Assembly (NCBI GenBank): GCA_964577375.1
Contig: CAZNYW010000010.1
Span: forward strand, 1 to 64,000
DNA: 64,000 nt
Origin: DATKUC01 sp964577375
Lineage (GTDB): Bacteria; Spirochaetota; Spirochaetia; DSM-27196; DATKUC01
Reading direction: 5' to 3'
A program made the position numbers and the translations under genes. Below the pieces are notes generated by a model. The model did no database searches. It was not told where the DNA came from and saw only the letters and a list, made by a program, of their open reading frames with translations. This document shows positions 41,624 to 50,183 of this stretch, piece after piece. Positions within the stretch are counted from its first letter, which is position 1, and each line of letters opens with the position of its first letter.

Positions 41624-43983
41624 ACGAACATACGCTCAAACTGCTCCAGTTCGACCGCATCCGCGATGAGCTTTGCGGCTACGCGCTGACCGAAGGTGCG
41701 CGAAAGAGCATTCGCGAGTCCGGCTTCTTCACCGAGCCCGAAACGCTCGCCGAACGCCTGTCGCTCGCCGTGGCCCTGCGGCGATGCCTCGAACGTATCG
41801 ACGAGCTTCCGGCGCTCACTTTCCCCGACATCGAAGAGCTTCTCCCGCGCCTTTCGAAGGAGGGAACCGTTCTGGAGGCGCCGGAACTGAAATCGCTCAG
41901 CAGCTATATTGCATCGGCACTGACGCTGAGGAGGACGATTGTCGAGGGTGCCGAAGACGGGAATCTGCGCGCTCTCGCCGGAGAGATGCCCGACGTTCGC
42001 TCGGTGTGCGTGAAAATAGACCGGCTGATAGACGAGCAGGGCGAGCTCAAGGAACGGGAAATCCCCGAGCTTCGAAATCTGCGCAGCCGCATTCGCGGAA
42101 TCCAGGAAGAGATACGCAACCTCTCGGGCAGCTACCTGTCGCGCAACGATTACCAGGGCTACTGGAACTCCGATGTCGCAACGGTGAAAGACGGCCGCAC
42201 GGTGCTCCCGCTGAAGGCGCAGTTCAAGGGGCGAATCACTGGAATCGTACACGAGACATCCGCCACCGGAGCGACCCTGTTCATCGAGCCGACGGAGCTG
42301 CTCGACAGAAACAACGATCTGGTGCAGATGGATGCCCGCTACCGTCAGGAGGTGCTCCGGATCGTACGGGAGCTCACGCGCGAGGTTGCCCGCTCACTGC
42401 CGGAGATCGAACAGCTGCTCGCGGTTATGACCGGGATCGACTGCCTCTACGCGCGGGCGCGCTATGCACACCTTCACACCTGCTCGGCGGCGCGGCCTTC
42501 ACCGGCTCCGGAGGACGGGCTGGTGCTTATGGGAGCACGACATCCGCTTCTTGGGCGGAACGTCGTTCCCATTGACGTCATAATCGATAACGAGAGCAGA
42601 ATCCTCATAATTACGGGTCCCAACACCGGCGGCAAGACAGTTTCACTGAAAACCGCGGGCCTTCTTGCAATGATGAACCAGTTTGCGATGGAGATACCTG
42701 CCGGTGAAGGTTCCACCATGCCGATCTACGACGATGTGTGGGCCGATATCGGGGACGAGCAGTCGCTCGAGCAGTCCCTCTCGACATTTTCAGGCCACAT
42801 GCACAATATCTCCCTCATTCTCCGTAACGCGACTCCCGGGTCCCTCATCCTGCTCGACGAGCTCGGCTCGGGAACCGATCCGGAAGAGGGGTCCGCGCTC
42901 GCCATGGCCTTTCTCGACCGCCTTCTTCGCATGAACGTTCACGCGCTCATCACGACGCACCACAGCATCCTCAAGAACTACGGCTACACCCGCTCCGGTG
43001 TCAGGAACGCATCGATGGAGTTCGACGGCGGCAACCTGAAGCCGACCTATCGCATTCTTCTCGGCGTTCCCGGCTCAAGCCACGCGATCGACATCGCGAG
43101 ACGGAGCGGGATTCCCCGTTCGGTGGTCGACGCAGCGCGGCGCTATCTCCACGATGAGCAGACCGACGCCGCAGGCCTCATCCGCCGCCTGACCCGCAAG
43201 GAACAGGACATCCACCGCCGCCACCGGCAGCTTGACGAGGAGCTCTCCGGCGTGGAGGCACGGCGCGCCGAGCTCGAACGGCGCGAGGAGGATCTTCGCG
43301 AGCGTGAGCTCCAGGTTCGCAAGGGCGCGGTCACCGACCTCGACCGTTTCGTCTCCGAGACACGCAGGAGACTCGAACGACTGGTCAAAGATCTGCGCGA
43401 GGGAGAGCTGACCCGGGAGAAGACACGAAGCGTCAAGGCGTTCATGGACGAGCTGTCGGCGACTGTCGACGAAGAGGCGGAAAAGATCAGCCGCTCGAGG
43501 CGCGCACGGAGTGCTGAGCCTCCGGGCGGCCTCGAGGAAGGCGTCGAGGTGATTCTCGACCGGCAGGGAAAACGGGGCACCATCGTCCGGAAGGGACGCG
43601 GTGATACCTGGGTGGTCGCCGTTGGGGCAATGAAGCTCAGCGTTCCTGCAGGTGAGCTGCGCACCGTCGAAACGCCCCGCGAAGCTCCGCGTGACATCGC
43701 GACGGTCGATCTCAGCACTCTTTCTACGGGCGATGCCGCCGTGCTCGAGCTCGACGTTCGCGGAATGCGGCTCGAGGAGGCGACGACTGCCGTTGAACGG
43801 CAGATCGACCGCGCCCTCATCCAGGGAATCTCGCGTTTCGGAATTATCCACGGAAAGGGGGAGGGCGTCCTCCAGCGGGGAATTCACGAATACCTCCGCG
43901 ATGCGGCGGCGGTGGAGGAGTTTCACTTCGCCCGCCCGGAGGAGGGCGGTTTCGGCAAGACCGAGGTACAGCTGCGTGCCTGA
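41620..43983 (+). CDS. mutS2: Endonuclease MutS2
   Basis: A 787-residue MutS2 of normal length. The MutS-like core (about 1-310) leads into the ATPase domain with Walker A GPNTGGKTVSLK (about 333-344), DEQSLEQSLSTFS, and Walker B LILLDELGSGTDPEEG. A long coiled coil (about 515-640) and a KOW-like segment follow, and the C-terminal Smr nuclease domain (about 705-787) has LELDVRGMRLEEA and GIIHGKGEGVLQ. MutS2 proteins suppress recombination and rescue collided ribosomes; they are not part of mismatch repair. The LDxRG nuclease motif is intact, reading LDVRG. Confidence 0.95.
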   Translation: MNEHTLKLLQFDRIRDELCGYALTEGARKSIRESGFFTEPETLAERLSLAVALRRCLERIDELPALTFPDIEELLPRLSKEGTVLEAPELKSLSSYIASALTLRRTIVEGAEDGNLRALAGEMPDVRSVCVKIDRLIDEQGELKEREIPELRNLRSRIRGIQEEIRNLSGSYLSRNDYQGYWNSDVATVKDGRTVLPLKAQFKGRITGIVHETSATGATLFIEPTELLDRNNDLVQMDARYRQEVLRIVRELTREVARSLPEIEQLLAVMTGIDCLYARARYAHLHTCSAARPSPAPEDGLVLMGARHPLLGRNVVPIDVIIDNESRILIITGPNTGGKTVSLKTAGLLAMMNQFAMEIPAGEGSTMPIYDDVWADIGDEQSLEQSLSTFSGHMHNISLILRNATPGSLILLDELGSGTDPEEGSALAMAFLDRLLRMNVHALITTHHSILKNYGYTRSGVRNASMEFDGGNLKPTYRILLGVPGSSHAIDIARRSGIPRSVVDAARRYLHDEQTDAAGLIRRLTRKEQDIHRRHRQLDEELSGVEARRAELERREEDLRERELQVRKGAVTDLDRFVSETRRRLERLVKDLREGELTREKTRSVKAFMDELSATVDEEAEKISRSRRARSAEPPGGLEEGVEVILDRQGKRGTIVRKGRGDTWVVAVGAMKLSVPAGELRTVETPREAPRDIATVDLSTLSTGDAAVLELDVRGMRLEEATTAVERQIDRALIQGISRFGIIHGKGEGVLQRGIHEYLRDAAAVEEFHFARPEEGGFGKTEVQLRA

Positions 43984-44014
43984 AACAGTGCCGCCCGCGG
44001 AGCGCCACGCTGCC

Positions 44015-44043
44015 TTGAATAAGCAGACCGCTCCCGGTAAGAT
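44015..44043 (+). promoter_or_regulatory. Promoter of the lipoprotein gene at 44054
   Basis: TTGAAT (44015-44020) and TAAGAT (44038-44043) with 17 bp between. Transcription should start near 44050, leaving a leader of about four bases before the ATG at 44054. The alternative ATG at 44042 overlaps the -10 box, which argues against it. Confidence 0.45.
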
Positions 44044-44053
44044 GCCTGAGTAC

Positions 44054-44659
44054 ATGAAAAAGATAGTGATCGGCCCGCTCCTGCTGCTTCTGGCTTCCTG
44101 TGTTTCCGTGGACACCACCGTTCAGCTTTCGGCTGACGGGTCGGGTCAGGTTTCTCTTACCTACACCGTCTCGCGGATGGTCGCCAATCTGGGTTCAGTC
44201 GACAAGGAATGGCAGAAGCTTCCGCTTCCCATAAACGAGGCCGACTTTCGCCGGCAGGTGTCCAATTCTCCCGGAATCACGCTGTCGGACTACTCCCAGA
44301 GTGAAGACTCCAAGAACATTACGATCAAAGCGACACTGGCCTTCACCAGTATAAACGCCCTGAACCAGTTCTACTCCCCGGGTGAGACGGGAATTTCGCT
44401 CAATCAGAGCGGCGGAGATACCGTATACCGCCAGGTGATTTTCCAGGGTTTTCCCGACGGAGTGGACCAGCAGACGAAAGACTTTGCCGACGCCTTCTTT
44501 ACCGATTACCACCTGAAGTTCACGCTCTCGGCACCGAGGGCGATCAAGAGCGCCAGCGCCGGCACGATTTCGCAGGATCGGCGACGGGTCACCTACGAGC
44601 TACCCGTGCTGCAGCTTCTCGACCAGAAAACGCCGCTGATATGGACCGTTACATGGTAG
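44054..44659 (+). CDS. Lipoprotein of unknown function
   Basis: A 201-residue lipoprotein. The start MKKIVIGPLLLLLASC gives a standard lipobox (LLASC, Cys16). The mature domain begins with VDTTVQLSADGSGQVSLTYTVSR, the opening of several bacterial lipoproteins of unknown function in which an alpha/beta domain carries a Gly-rich hairpin. It continues with two further strand-rich segments and ends in PLIWTVTW. An in-frame ATG 12 bp upstream would add MPEY. It is followed after 3 bp by another small gene. Envelope location is likely; the role is unknown. Confidence 0.8.
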   Translation: MKKIVIGPLLLLLASCVSVDTTVQLSADGSGQVSLTYTVSRMVANLGSVDKEWQKLPLPINEADFRRQVSNSPGITLSDYSQSEDSKNITIKATLAFTSINALNQFYSPGETGISLNQSGGDTVYRQVIFQGFPDGVDQQTKDFADAFFTDYHLKFTLSAPRAIKSASAGTISQDRRRVTYELPVLQLLDQKTPLIWTVTW

Positions 44660-44662
44660 AGC

Positions 44663-45061
44663 ATGCGTCATCCTCGACTTGCAGAGTTCGAACGAAAACT
44701 GAAGGCGCTTTTCGACTCGGTCGATGAGTACCTCGAATCGCAATACGGTTCGCTCTATCCTCTCCACCCGGCCCGTGCACCGGAGGGTACGACCTCGAAC
44801 CGCGAGCAGGACGGGCTTTTCAACGTGGGAGCGTCTTTTTCGCCCGGTTACGGCTCGCAGCTGGGAAAGGGATACGTCATCGAAGTGCGGATGGTTACGC
44901 TCTCCCACATCTCGAGCGACGTGCGGGAGACAGTAACCGAAGAGGCTGTACGGCTGGTGCAGGAGAAGCTTCCGGAGTATTTTCCCGACCGCAACCTTCG
45001 CGTAAGCCGGGAGGAGAACATTTTCAAGATTCATGGTGACATATCGCTCGGACGCCTGTAA
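44663..45061 (+). CDS. Conserved small protein of unknown function
   Basis: A 132-residue cytoplasmic protein without signal or membrane segments. The first 35 residues are a charged helix (RLAEFERKLKALFDSVDEYLE). The middle contains DGLFNVGASFSPGYGSQLGKGY, and the end is a helix and two strands (SDVRETVTEEAVRLVQEKLP, FKIHGDISLG). The overall alpha/beta pattern, uninterrupted frame and tight spacing (3 bp) to the lipoprotein gene support a real gene. I do not recognise the family. Confidence 0.75.
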   Translation: MRHPRLAEFERKLKALFDSVDEYLESQYGSLYPLHPARAPEGTTSNREQDGLFNVGASFSPGYGSQLGKGYVIEVRMVTLSHISSDVRETVTEEAVRLVQEKLPEYFPDRNLRVSREENIFKIHGDISLGRL

Positions 45062-45075
45062 GCGGTGGGCGCGGG

Positions 45076-45092
45076 TTGTGCAAAATGCACAA
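45076..45092. promoter_or_regulatory. Operator-like palindrome upstream of the V-ATPase operon
   Basis: TTGTGCA (45076-45082), AAA, TGCACAA (45086-45092) is a perfect 7-bp inverted repeat with a 3-bp spacer. It lies 26 bp upstream of the predicted -35 box. Its length and symmetry fit a dimeric transcription factor site; the factor is unknown. No T tract follows, so a terminator is unlikely. Confidence 0.5.
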
Positions 45093-45118
45093 TTATGTCC
45101 ATATCTATACGAGCTTTC

Positions 45119-45147
45119 TTGAACGATTTGAACGTGTAGTGTAGAAT
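45119..45147 (+). promoter_or_regulatory. Promoter of the V-ATPase operon
   Basis: TTGAAC (45119-45124) and TAGAAT (45142-45147) are spaced by 17 bp. The leader would be about 64 nt and contains GAGAGGAACC immediately before the first ATG. A second TTGAAC at 45128-45133 is badly spaced for this -10 box. Confidence 0.6.
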
Positions 45148-45217
45148 GACAGCCGCCGCGGCATCTCTGTGTGCGGACGTATCATGCAACATGCCGATCT
45201 CTGCTTGAGAGGAACCT

Positions 45218-45832
45218 ATGGAAATTCAGTTGAATGAGCTGATCGAGAAGATCAAGACCGAAGGCGTTCAGTCCGCCGAACAGACGGCAGCCGGGATCGT
45301 AGCGGACGCCGAGAAGAGGGCGGCTTCGGCAGTGGAGCAGGCGAAGAAGGAGTCGGCCCGCATCATTGCAGACGCCCAGCAGCAGGCGGCCCGCTCCGAG
45401 CAGGCCGGCAGGGACGCCCTCAACCAGGCGGGCCGGGATCTGATCCTCAATGTGCAGGCACGGCTGAAGAACCTGTTCCAGGCAGTCGTCGCCGATTCGG
45501 TCCGGGAGTCCTACAGGGCTTCGACCCTCGAGTCCGCCATCGTGGCGCTGGTCAGCGGCTGGCAGGGCGGCGATGTTGCCGAGCTGGCGGTTCAGCTGCC
45601 GGACGACCAGCTCGGGCAGCTCGAGAAGGGCCTTCGCGACCGCCTCGCAAAGGAGATCGAAAAGGGGCTCACGATAGAAGCGGCCCCGGGTCTCGAGGGA
45701 GGGTTCCGCCTTGCACGCAAGGACGGTGGGGCATACTACGACGTTTCAGCATCCACCATTGCAGCCATCCTCGCCGAATATCTCAATCCCGGTCTTGCCG
45801 AGCAGCTCCATAAGGCCGCCGACAGGGCGTAA
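45218..45832 (+). CDS. atpE: V-type ATP synthase subunit E
   Basis: A 204-residue peripheral-stalk subunit. The N-terminal 110 residues are a long Ala/Gln/Glu-rich helix (EKIKTEGVQSAEQTAAGIV, AQQQAARSEQAGRDALNQAG) that forms the right-handed coiled coil with another stalk protein. The globular C terminus (about 115-200) contains GLEGGFRLARKDGGAYYDVS and LAEYLNPGLAEQL, typical of subunit E. It ties the catalytic A/B head to the membrane subunit I. It leads a seven-gene ATPase operon in the order found in treponemes. Confidence 0.92.
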   Translation: MEIQLNELIEKIKTEGVQSAEQTAAGIVADAEKRAASAVEQAKKESARIIADAQQQAARSEQAGRDALNQAGRDLILNVQARLKNLFQAVVADSVRESYRASTLESAIVALVSGWQGGDVAELAVQLPDDQLGQLEKGLRDRLAKEIEKGLTIEAAPGLEGGFRLARKDGGAYYDVSASTIAAILAEYLNPGLAEQLHKAADRA

Positions 45833-45849
45833 CGCAAGGACAGGTCTCG

Positions 45850-46434
45850 GTGAGCAAGTATTTCTACGCGGTGGCAACGCTGCCCTACCTGAGCTACGAA
45901 AGCGAAGCTTTCATGGATCCGGCCGACTTTCTCGAGTTCTGCAGTTACCAGCTGCATCGCGACGATTTTGCGGCAATCTCGGCTCTGTCGCTCGTGCCTG
46001 AGGTATCGACGCAGCCACCGTCCGACGGGGTGGCCCGCTTCATGCGTTTCGAACGGGGAGTGCGAAACGCGCTCGTCCGTCACCGCGCAGCCAGGGCCGG
46101 AATCGACGGGTCGGACTTCATCGCAACCGATCGCACCGGGAACGATCTTTCGGATGATACGGCGGCATCGGAGCTGGCACGCGCCGCATTTTCGGCGACG
46201 GTCACCTCTCCGATTCAGGCTGAAGAGATCCTGGACAGGGGACGATGGTCGCTTCTCGATGATATCGAGGCAAGCCACCATTTCGACTTCGACAATCTGG
46301 CTGTCTACTACTTTCGCCTGCTCATCCTTTCGCGAAAAACGCGGCGTACCCGAGAGCGTGGAATCGCCGGCTACGAATCTGAATACGGAAAAATCACCCA
46401 GTCAATGGGCAACCCGGCAAATCCTGGAGCATAG
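45850..46434 (+). CDS. DUF2764 V-ATPase-associated protein
   Basis: A 194-residue protein of the DUF2764 family, starting at GTG 17 bp after atpE. It opens with KYFYAVATLPYLSYESEAFM and continues with FLEFCSYQLHRDDF, the family's helical core, and a second helical region containing HFDFDNLAVYYFRLLILSRK. It sits where operons of archaeal or Thermus type carry subunit C. No C, F or G subunit gene is present in this window. Composition is mostly helical and no transmembrane helix is present. A structural role in the central or peripheral stalk is a reasonable inference, but it is not established. Confidence 0.82.
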   Translation: MSKYFYAVATLPYLSYESEAFMDPADFLEFCSYQLHRDDFAAISALSLVPEVSTQPPSDGVARFMRFERGVRNALVRHRAARAGIDGSDFIATDRTGNDLSDDTAASELARAAFSATVTSPIQAEEILDRGRWSLLDDIEASHHFDFDNLAVYYFRLLILSRKTRRTRERGIAGYESEYGKITQSMGNPANPGA

Positions 46435-46437
46435 ACA

Positions 46438-48231
46438 ATGAGTCATGGCAATGTAATCGGTGTCAACGGAAACATGATAACCGTCCAGACCGACGGAAAC
46501 GTCTCGATGAACGAGGTCGGATATGTGGTCCTGGGGGACAAACGGCTGAAGTCCGAAATTATCCGGATTCGCGGCGACCATGCCGAAATGCAGGTTTTCG
46601 AAATGACCCGGGGAATCGGGATTGGAGACCCGGTCGAGTTTTCCTCCGATATGCTGGCGGTAACGCTCGGGCCGGGCCTGCTCGGGCAGATCTACGACGG
46701 ACTGCAGAATCCGCTTCCTGAGCTCGCCGAACAGTGCGGTTTTTTTCTCGAGCGCGGTGTCTACCTCTCGCCGCTCGACAACGGAGCGAAATGGAAGTTC
46801 ACCCCGACGGTGAAGCCCGGAGATACCGTCGGCAGTTCCGATATGCTCGGCTGGGTGCCGGAGGGTATTTTCGAGCACCGGATCATGGTGCCCTTCTATC
46901 TCAACGAGAGCTACACGGTCGAAACGATCGCCGATGCCGGCGAGTACAGGGTTGCCGATCAGATCGCGACGCTCAAGGACGCGCGTGGCAACACCGTGCC
47001 GGTCACCATGATCTTCCAGTGGCCGGTGAAGCGCGCGGTGAAGGCGTATGCCGAAAGAATGAAACCGACCGAACCGATGGTCACGAAGGTGCGCATTATC
47101 GACACCTTTCTGCCGGTTGCGCGCGGCGGTACCTACTGCATCCCGGGCCCCTTCGGCGCGGGTAAGACCGTGCTTCAGCAGATCACCAGCCGTCACGCCG
47201 AGGTGGACATCGTCATCATCGCGGCCTGCGGCGAGCGGGCCGGTGAGGTCGTCGAGACGCTCCGTGAGTTTCCGGAGCTGATCGACCCACGGACCGGACG
47301 AACATTGATGGAACGGACCGTCATCATCTGCAATACTTCGTCCATGCCGGTCGCGGCGCGGGAAGCGTCGGTCTATACCGCCGTCACCATAGCGGAGTAC
47401 TACCGGCAGATGGGCCTGAACGTCCTCCTCCTCGCCGATTCCACCTCCCGCTGGGCACAGGCAATGCGCGAAATGTCCGGCCGTCTGGAAGAGATCCCGG
47501 GCGAAGAGGCCTTCCCGGCCTACCTCGAATCGGTCGTCGCTGCCTTCTACGAGCGTGCCGGTGTTGTCCGGCTGAAGGACGGCTCGACCGGCTCGGTAAC
47601 AATCGGGGGTACGGTGAGCCCCGCAGGCGGCAACTTCGAAGAACCTGTCACCCAGGCGACGCTGAAAGTTGTCGGCGCCTTTCACGGACTTTCGCGCGAA
47701 CGCTCCGACGCGCGCAAGTATCCGGCAATTCACCCGCTCGACAGCTGGAGCAAGTACCCCGGGCTCGTCGACACGGCCGAGACCGAATACGCACGGGACA
47801 TTCTCTTTCGGGGAAATGAAGTTTCCCAGATGATGAAGGTCGTCGGCGAAGAGGGCACCAGCCTCGACGATTTCATCGTCTACCAGAAGTCCGACTTTCT
47901 CGATTCGGTCTATCTCCAGCAGAACTCGTTCGATCCGGTCGACGCGGCCATGCCGGTCGAACGGCAGCGATACGTGTTCGACATTCTCTTCCATCTGCTC
48001 GCCTCCAAGCTCTCGCTCACCTCGAAGGACGAGGCGCGCACCTTCTTCGCGCAGCTGCGCCAGCGCTTTCTCGACTTCAACGGCAGCGAATGGATGTCTG
48101 AGAGCTTCAAGAAGCTGGAAAAGGAAATCAGCGACACGGTTTCCGAAAAGAGCGCCGGCGAGGACGAGCGTGCCGCGCGCATCACCGCGGCCGCGTCTTC
48201 GGCGAGCGCACAGCCGGCGGCCGGGGCCTGA
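46438..48231 (+). CDS. atpA: V-type ATP synthase catalytic subunit A
   Basis: A 597-residue catalytic subunit. The P-loop is IPGPFGAGKTVLQQ (near residue 237). The bulge domain characteristic of V/A-type subunit A lies at about 110-190, and the Walker B/arm region includes VLLLADSTSRWAQAMREMSG. It binds and hydrolyses or makes ATP, alternating with subunit B in the A3B3 head. The P-loop reads GPFGAGKT, as expected for archaeal-type ATPases and unlike F-type beta subunits. Its C-terminal tail is Ala/Ser-rich. It starts 3 bp after the DUF2764 gene. Confidence 0.97.
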   Translation: MSHGNVIGVNGNMITVQTDGNVSMNEVGYVVLGDKRLKSEIIRIRGDHAEMQVFEMTRGIGIGDPVEFSSDMLAVTLGPGLLGQIYDGLQNPLPELAEQCGFFLERGVYLSPLDNGAKWKFTPTVKPGDTVGSSDMLGWVPEGIFEHRIMVPFYLNESYTVETIADAGEYRVADQIATLKDARGNTVPVTMIFQWPVKRAVKAYAERMKPTEPMVTKVRIIDTFLPVARGGTYCIPGPFGAGKTVLQQITSRHAEVDIVIIAACGERAGEVVETLREFPELIDPRTGRTLMERTVIICNTSSMPVAAREASVYTAVTIAEYYRQMGLNVLLLADSTSRWAQAMREMSGRLEEIPGEEAFPAYLESVVAAFYERAGVVRLKDGSTGSVTIGGTVSPAGGNFEEPVTQATLKVVGAFHGLSRERSDARKYPAIHPLDSWSKYPGLVDTAETEYARDILFRGNEVSQMMKVVGEEGTSLDDFIVYQKSDFLDSVYLQQNSFDPVDAAMPVERQRYVFDILFHLLASKLSLTSKDEARTFFAQLRQRFLDFNGSEWMSESFKKLEKEISDTVSEKSAGEDERAARITAAASSASAQPAAGA

Positions 48232-48252
48232 GAACACTCAAGGGGAAGAACG

Positions 48253-49581
48253 ATGCGAAAAGTATATAGCAGAATTGAATCGATCGCCGGAAACGTCATC
48301 ACGGTTACAGCGGAAGGTGTGAAGTACGGCGAGCTCGCGATGGTGCAGTCCTCCCACGGAGCATCGCTCGCAGAGGTAATCCGGCTGCGGAACCAGTCGG
48401 TTTCGCTGCAGGTCTACGCGGGCGGTCGCGGCATCTCCACCGGTGACGAGGTTCGTTTCCTCGGTCATCCGATGCAGGTCTCCTTCTCCGATAATCTGAT
48501 GGGCCGCGTCTTCGACGGCTCCGGGCGTCCGCGCGACAAGGGCCCGTCTCTGGAAGAGAATCTCATCGAAATCGGCGGCCCTTCGGTAAATCCGGCGAAA
48601 CGCATCATTCCGCGAAACATGGTTCGCACCGGAATCCCGATGATCGATCTGTTCAACACGCTGGTGGAGTCTCAGAAGCTTCCGGTTTTTTCGGTCTCCG
48701 GTGAGCCGTACAATCCTCTGCTTGCCCGCATCGCCATGCAGGCCGAGGTCGACCTCATCATTCTCGGCGGCATGGGGCTCAAGTACGACGACTTCCTGTT
48801 CTTCCGTGACACCCTCGAGCAGGGCGGAGCGATGTCACGCACGATAATGTTCGTTCACACCGCGAGCGACCCGACGGTAGAGTGCCTCCTTGTGCCCGAC
48901 ATTTCGCTTGCAGTTGCCGAGCGCTTCGCTCTCAACGGAAAGCGCGTGCTGGTGCTTCTGACCGATATGACCAACTTTTCCGACGCGCTGAAGGAGATTT
49001 CCATCACGATGGAGCAGGTTCCTTCCAACCGTGGCTACCCTGGAGATCTCTACAGCCAGCTCGCGGCCCGCTACGAAAAGGCGGTCGACTTCGAAGGTTC
49101 CGGGTCGATCACGATCCTCGGCGTCACCACCATGCCCGGCGACGACGTCACGCACCCGGTACCGGACAACACGGGCTACATCACCGAAGGCCAGTACTAC
49201 CTCCGCAACGGCCGCATCGAGCCCTTCGGGTCGCTGTCGCGGCTGAAGCAGCTCGTCAACAGCAAGACCCGCGGCGATCATCGCGCCCTGATGGACGGCA
49301 TGATCAAGCTCTACGCCCAGTACCGCGAGTCGGTCGAAAAACGCTCGATGGGCTTCCGGATGTCCGAATGGGACCAGAAGCTGCTGAAATACGGCGAAAT
49401 CTTCGAGCGTGACATGATGGACCTCTCGGTCAACGTTCCTCTCGAGCAGGCACTCGACAAGGGCTGGGAGATCCTCGCTGAATGCTTCACGCCTGCGGAA
49501 ACCGGTCTGCGCACGGAGCTGCTTCGGCAGTTCTGGCCTGACAAGGCCGCCGTTGGAGCCACGAAGGAGGAGGTGGCCTGA
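48253..49581 (+). CDS. atpB: V-type ATP synthase subunit B
   Basis: A 442-residue non-catalytic head subunit. VRTGIPMIDLFNTLVESQKLPVFSVSGEPYN (in part SVSGEPYNPLLARIA) replaces the P-loop with a non-catalytic sequence, as expected for B. It retains the VEQVPSNRGYPGDLYSQLA-type and GSITILGVTTMPGDDVTHPVPD-type motifs. B subunits form the interfaces that regulate the catalytic A sites. GGGGAAGAACG stands before its ATG, 21 bp after atpA. Length and motifs are regular. Confidence 0.97.
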   Translation: MRKVYSRIESIAGNVITVTAEGVKYGELAMVQSSHGASLAEVIRLRNQSVSLQVYAGGRGISTGDEVRFLGHPMQVSFSDNLMGRVFDGSGRPRDKGPSLEENLIEIGGPSVNPAKRIIPRNMVRTGIPMIDLFNTLVESQKLPVFSVSGEPYNPLLARIAMQAEVDLIILGGMGLKYDDFLFFRDTLEQGGAMSRTIMFVHTASDPTVECLLVPDISLAVAERFALNGKRVLVLLTDMTNFSDALKEISITMEQVPSNRGYPGDLYSQLAARYEKAVDFEGSGSITILGVTTMPGDDVTHPVPDNTGYITEGQYYLRNGRIEPFGSLSRLKQLVNSKTRGDHRALMDGMIKLYAQYRESVEKRSMGFRMSEWDQKLLKYGEIFERDMMDLSVNVPLEQALDKGWEILAECFTPAETGLRTELLRQFWPDKAAVGATKEEVA

Positions 49582-49583
49582 CC

Positions 49584-50183
49584 ATGGCCGTCAAGCTCAC
49601 CAAGAACGAGCTCAAGAACCAGAAGGACGCTCTGAGGCGGTTCGAGCGCTACCTCCCGACGCTCCAGCTGAAGAAACAGCAGCTGCAGATGGTCATCCGG
49701 CAGGTGGAGGCTCACGAGCGGCAGAAACGGGAGGCCAAACAGAAGGTCGTCGACGAGATTATGAACTGGGTCGGCGTCTTCGGCGAAGAGGTGGGACTCT
49801 CGGAGCTGCTTTACGTCGAGGAGCTCATCGTCACCACCGGAAACATCGCCGGTATCGATATCCCGGTGTTCGAGGATATCCGGTTCCAGGAGCGCTCCTA
49901 CGACCTGTACCGGTATCCGCTCTGGGTCGACCGCGCGCTCGACCGGCTCAAGGAGCTGGTTCGGCTCGACGCGGAGGTGGCAATTCTGCAGAAGCAGCAG
50001 GAGCTTCTGGGAGAAGAGCTCAGGATTACCACCCAGCGCGTCAACCTTTTCGAGAAGGTGAAGATCCCGCAGACCCGTGAGAACATTCGCCACATAAGGA
50101 TCTACCTCGGCGACGAGCAGACGGCGGCCGTTGTTCGCGGAAAGATTGCGAAGAACAACATAACCAGAGGGTTGTCATCATGA
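49584..50183 (+). CDS. atpD: V-type ATP synthase subunit D (central rotor shaft)
   Basis: A 199-residue protein made mostly of two long helices: LKNQKDALRRFERYLPTL at the start and VAILQKQQELLGEELRITTQRVNLFEKVKIPQ toward the end, which pair to form the rotating shaft. The short globular middle (about 70-115) contains VGLSELLYVEEL. It starts 2 bp after atpB and its stop overlaps the atpI ATG by 4 bp. The shaft normally binds subunit F and sits on subunit C; neither is encoded nearby. Confidence 0.94.
   Translation: MAVKLTKNELKNQKDALRRFERYLPTLQLKKQQLQMVIRQVEAHERQKREAKQKVVDEIMNWVGVFGEEVGLSELLYVEELIVTTGNIAGIDIPVFEDIRFQERSYDLYRYPLWVDRALDRLKELVRLDAEVAILQKQQELLGEELRITTQRVNLFEKVKIPQTRENIRHIRIYLGDEQTAAVVRGKIAKNNITRGLSS

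Noticed and set aside
46402..48237. A 611-codon minus-strand frame opposite V-ATPase subunit A
   Set aside because: It lies entirely over atpA, which has all catalytic motifs.
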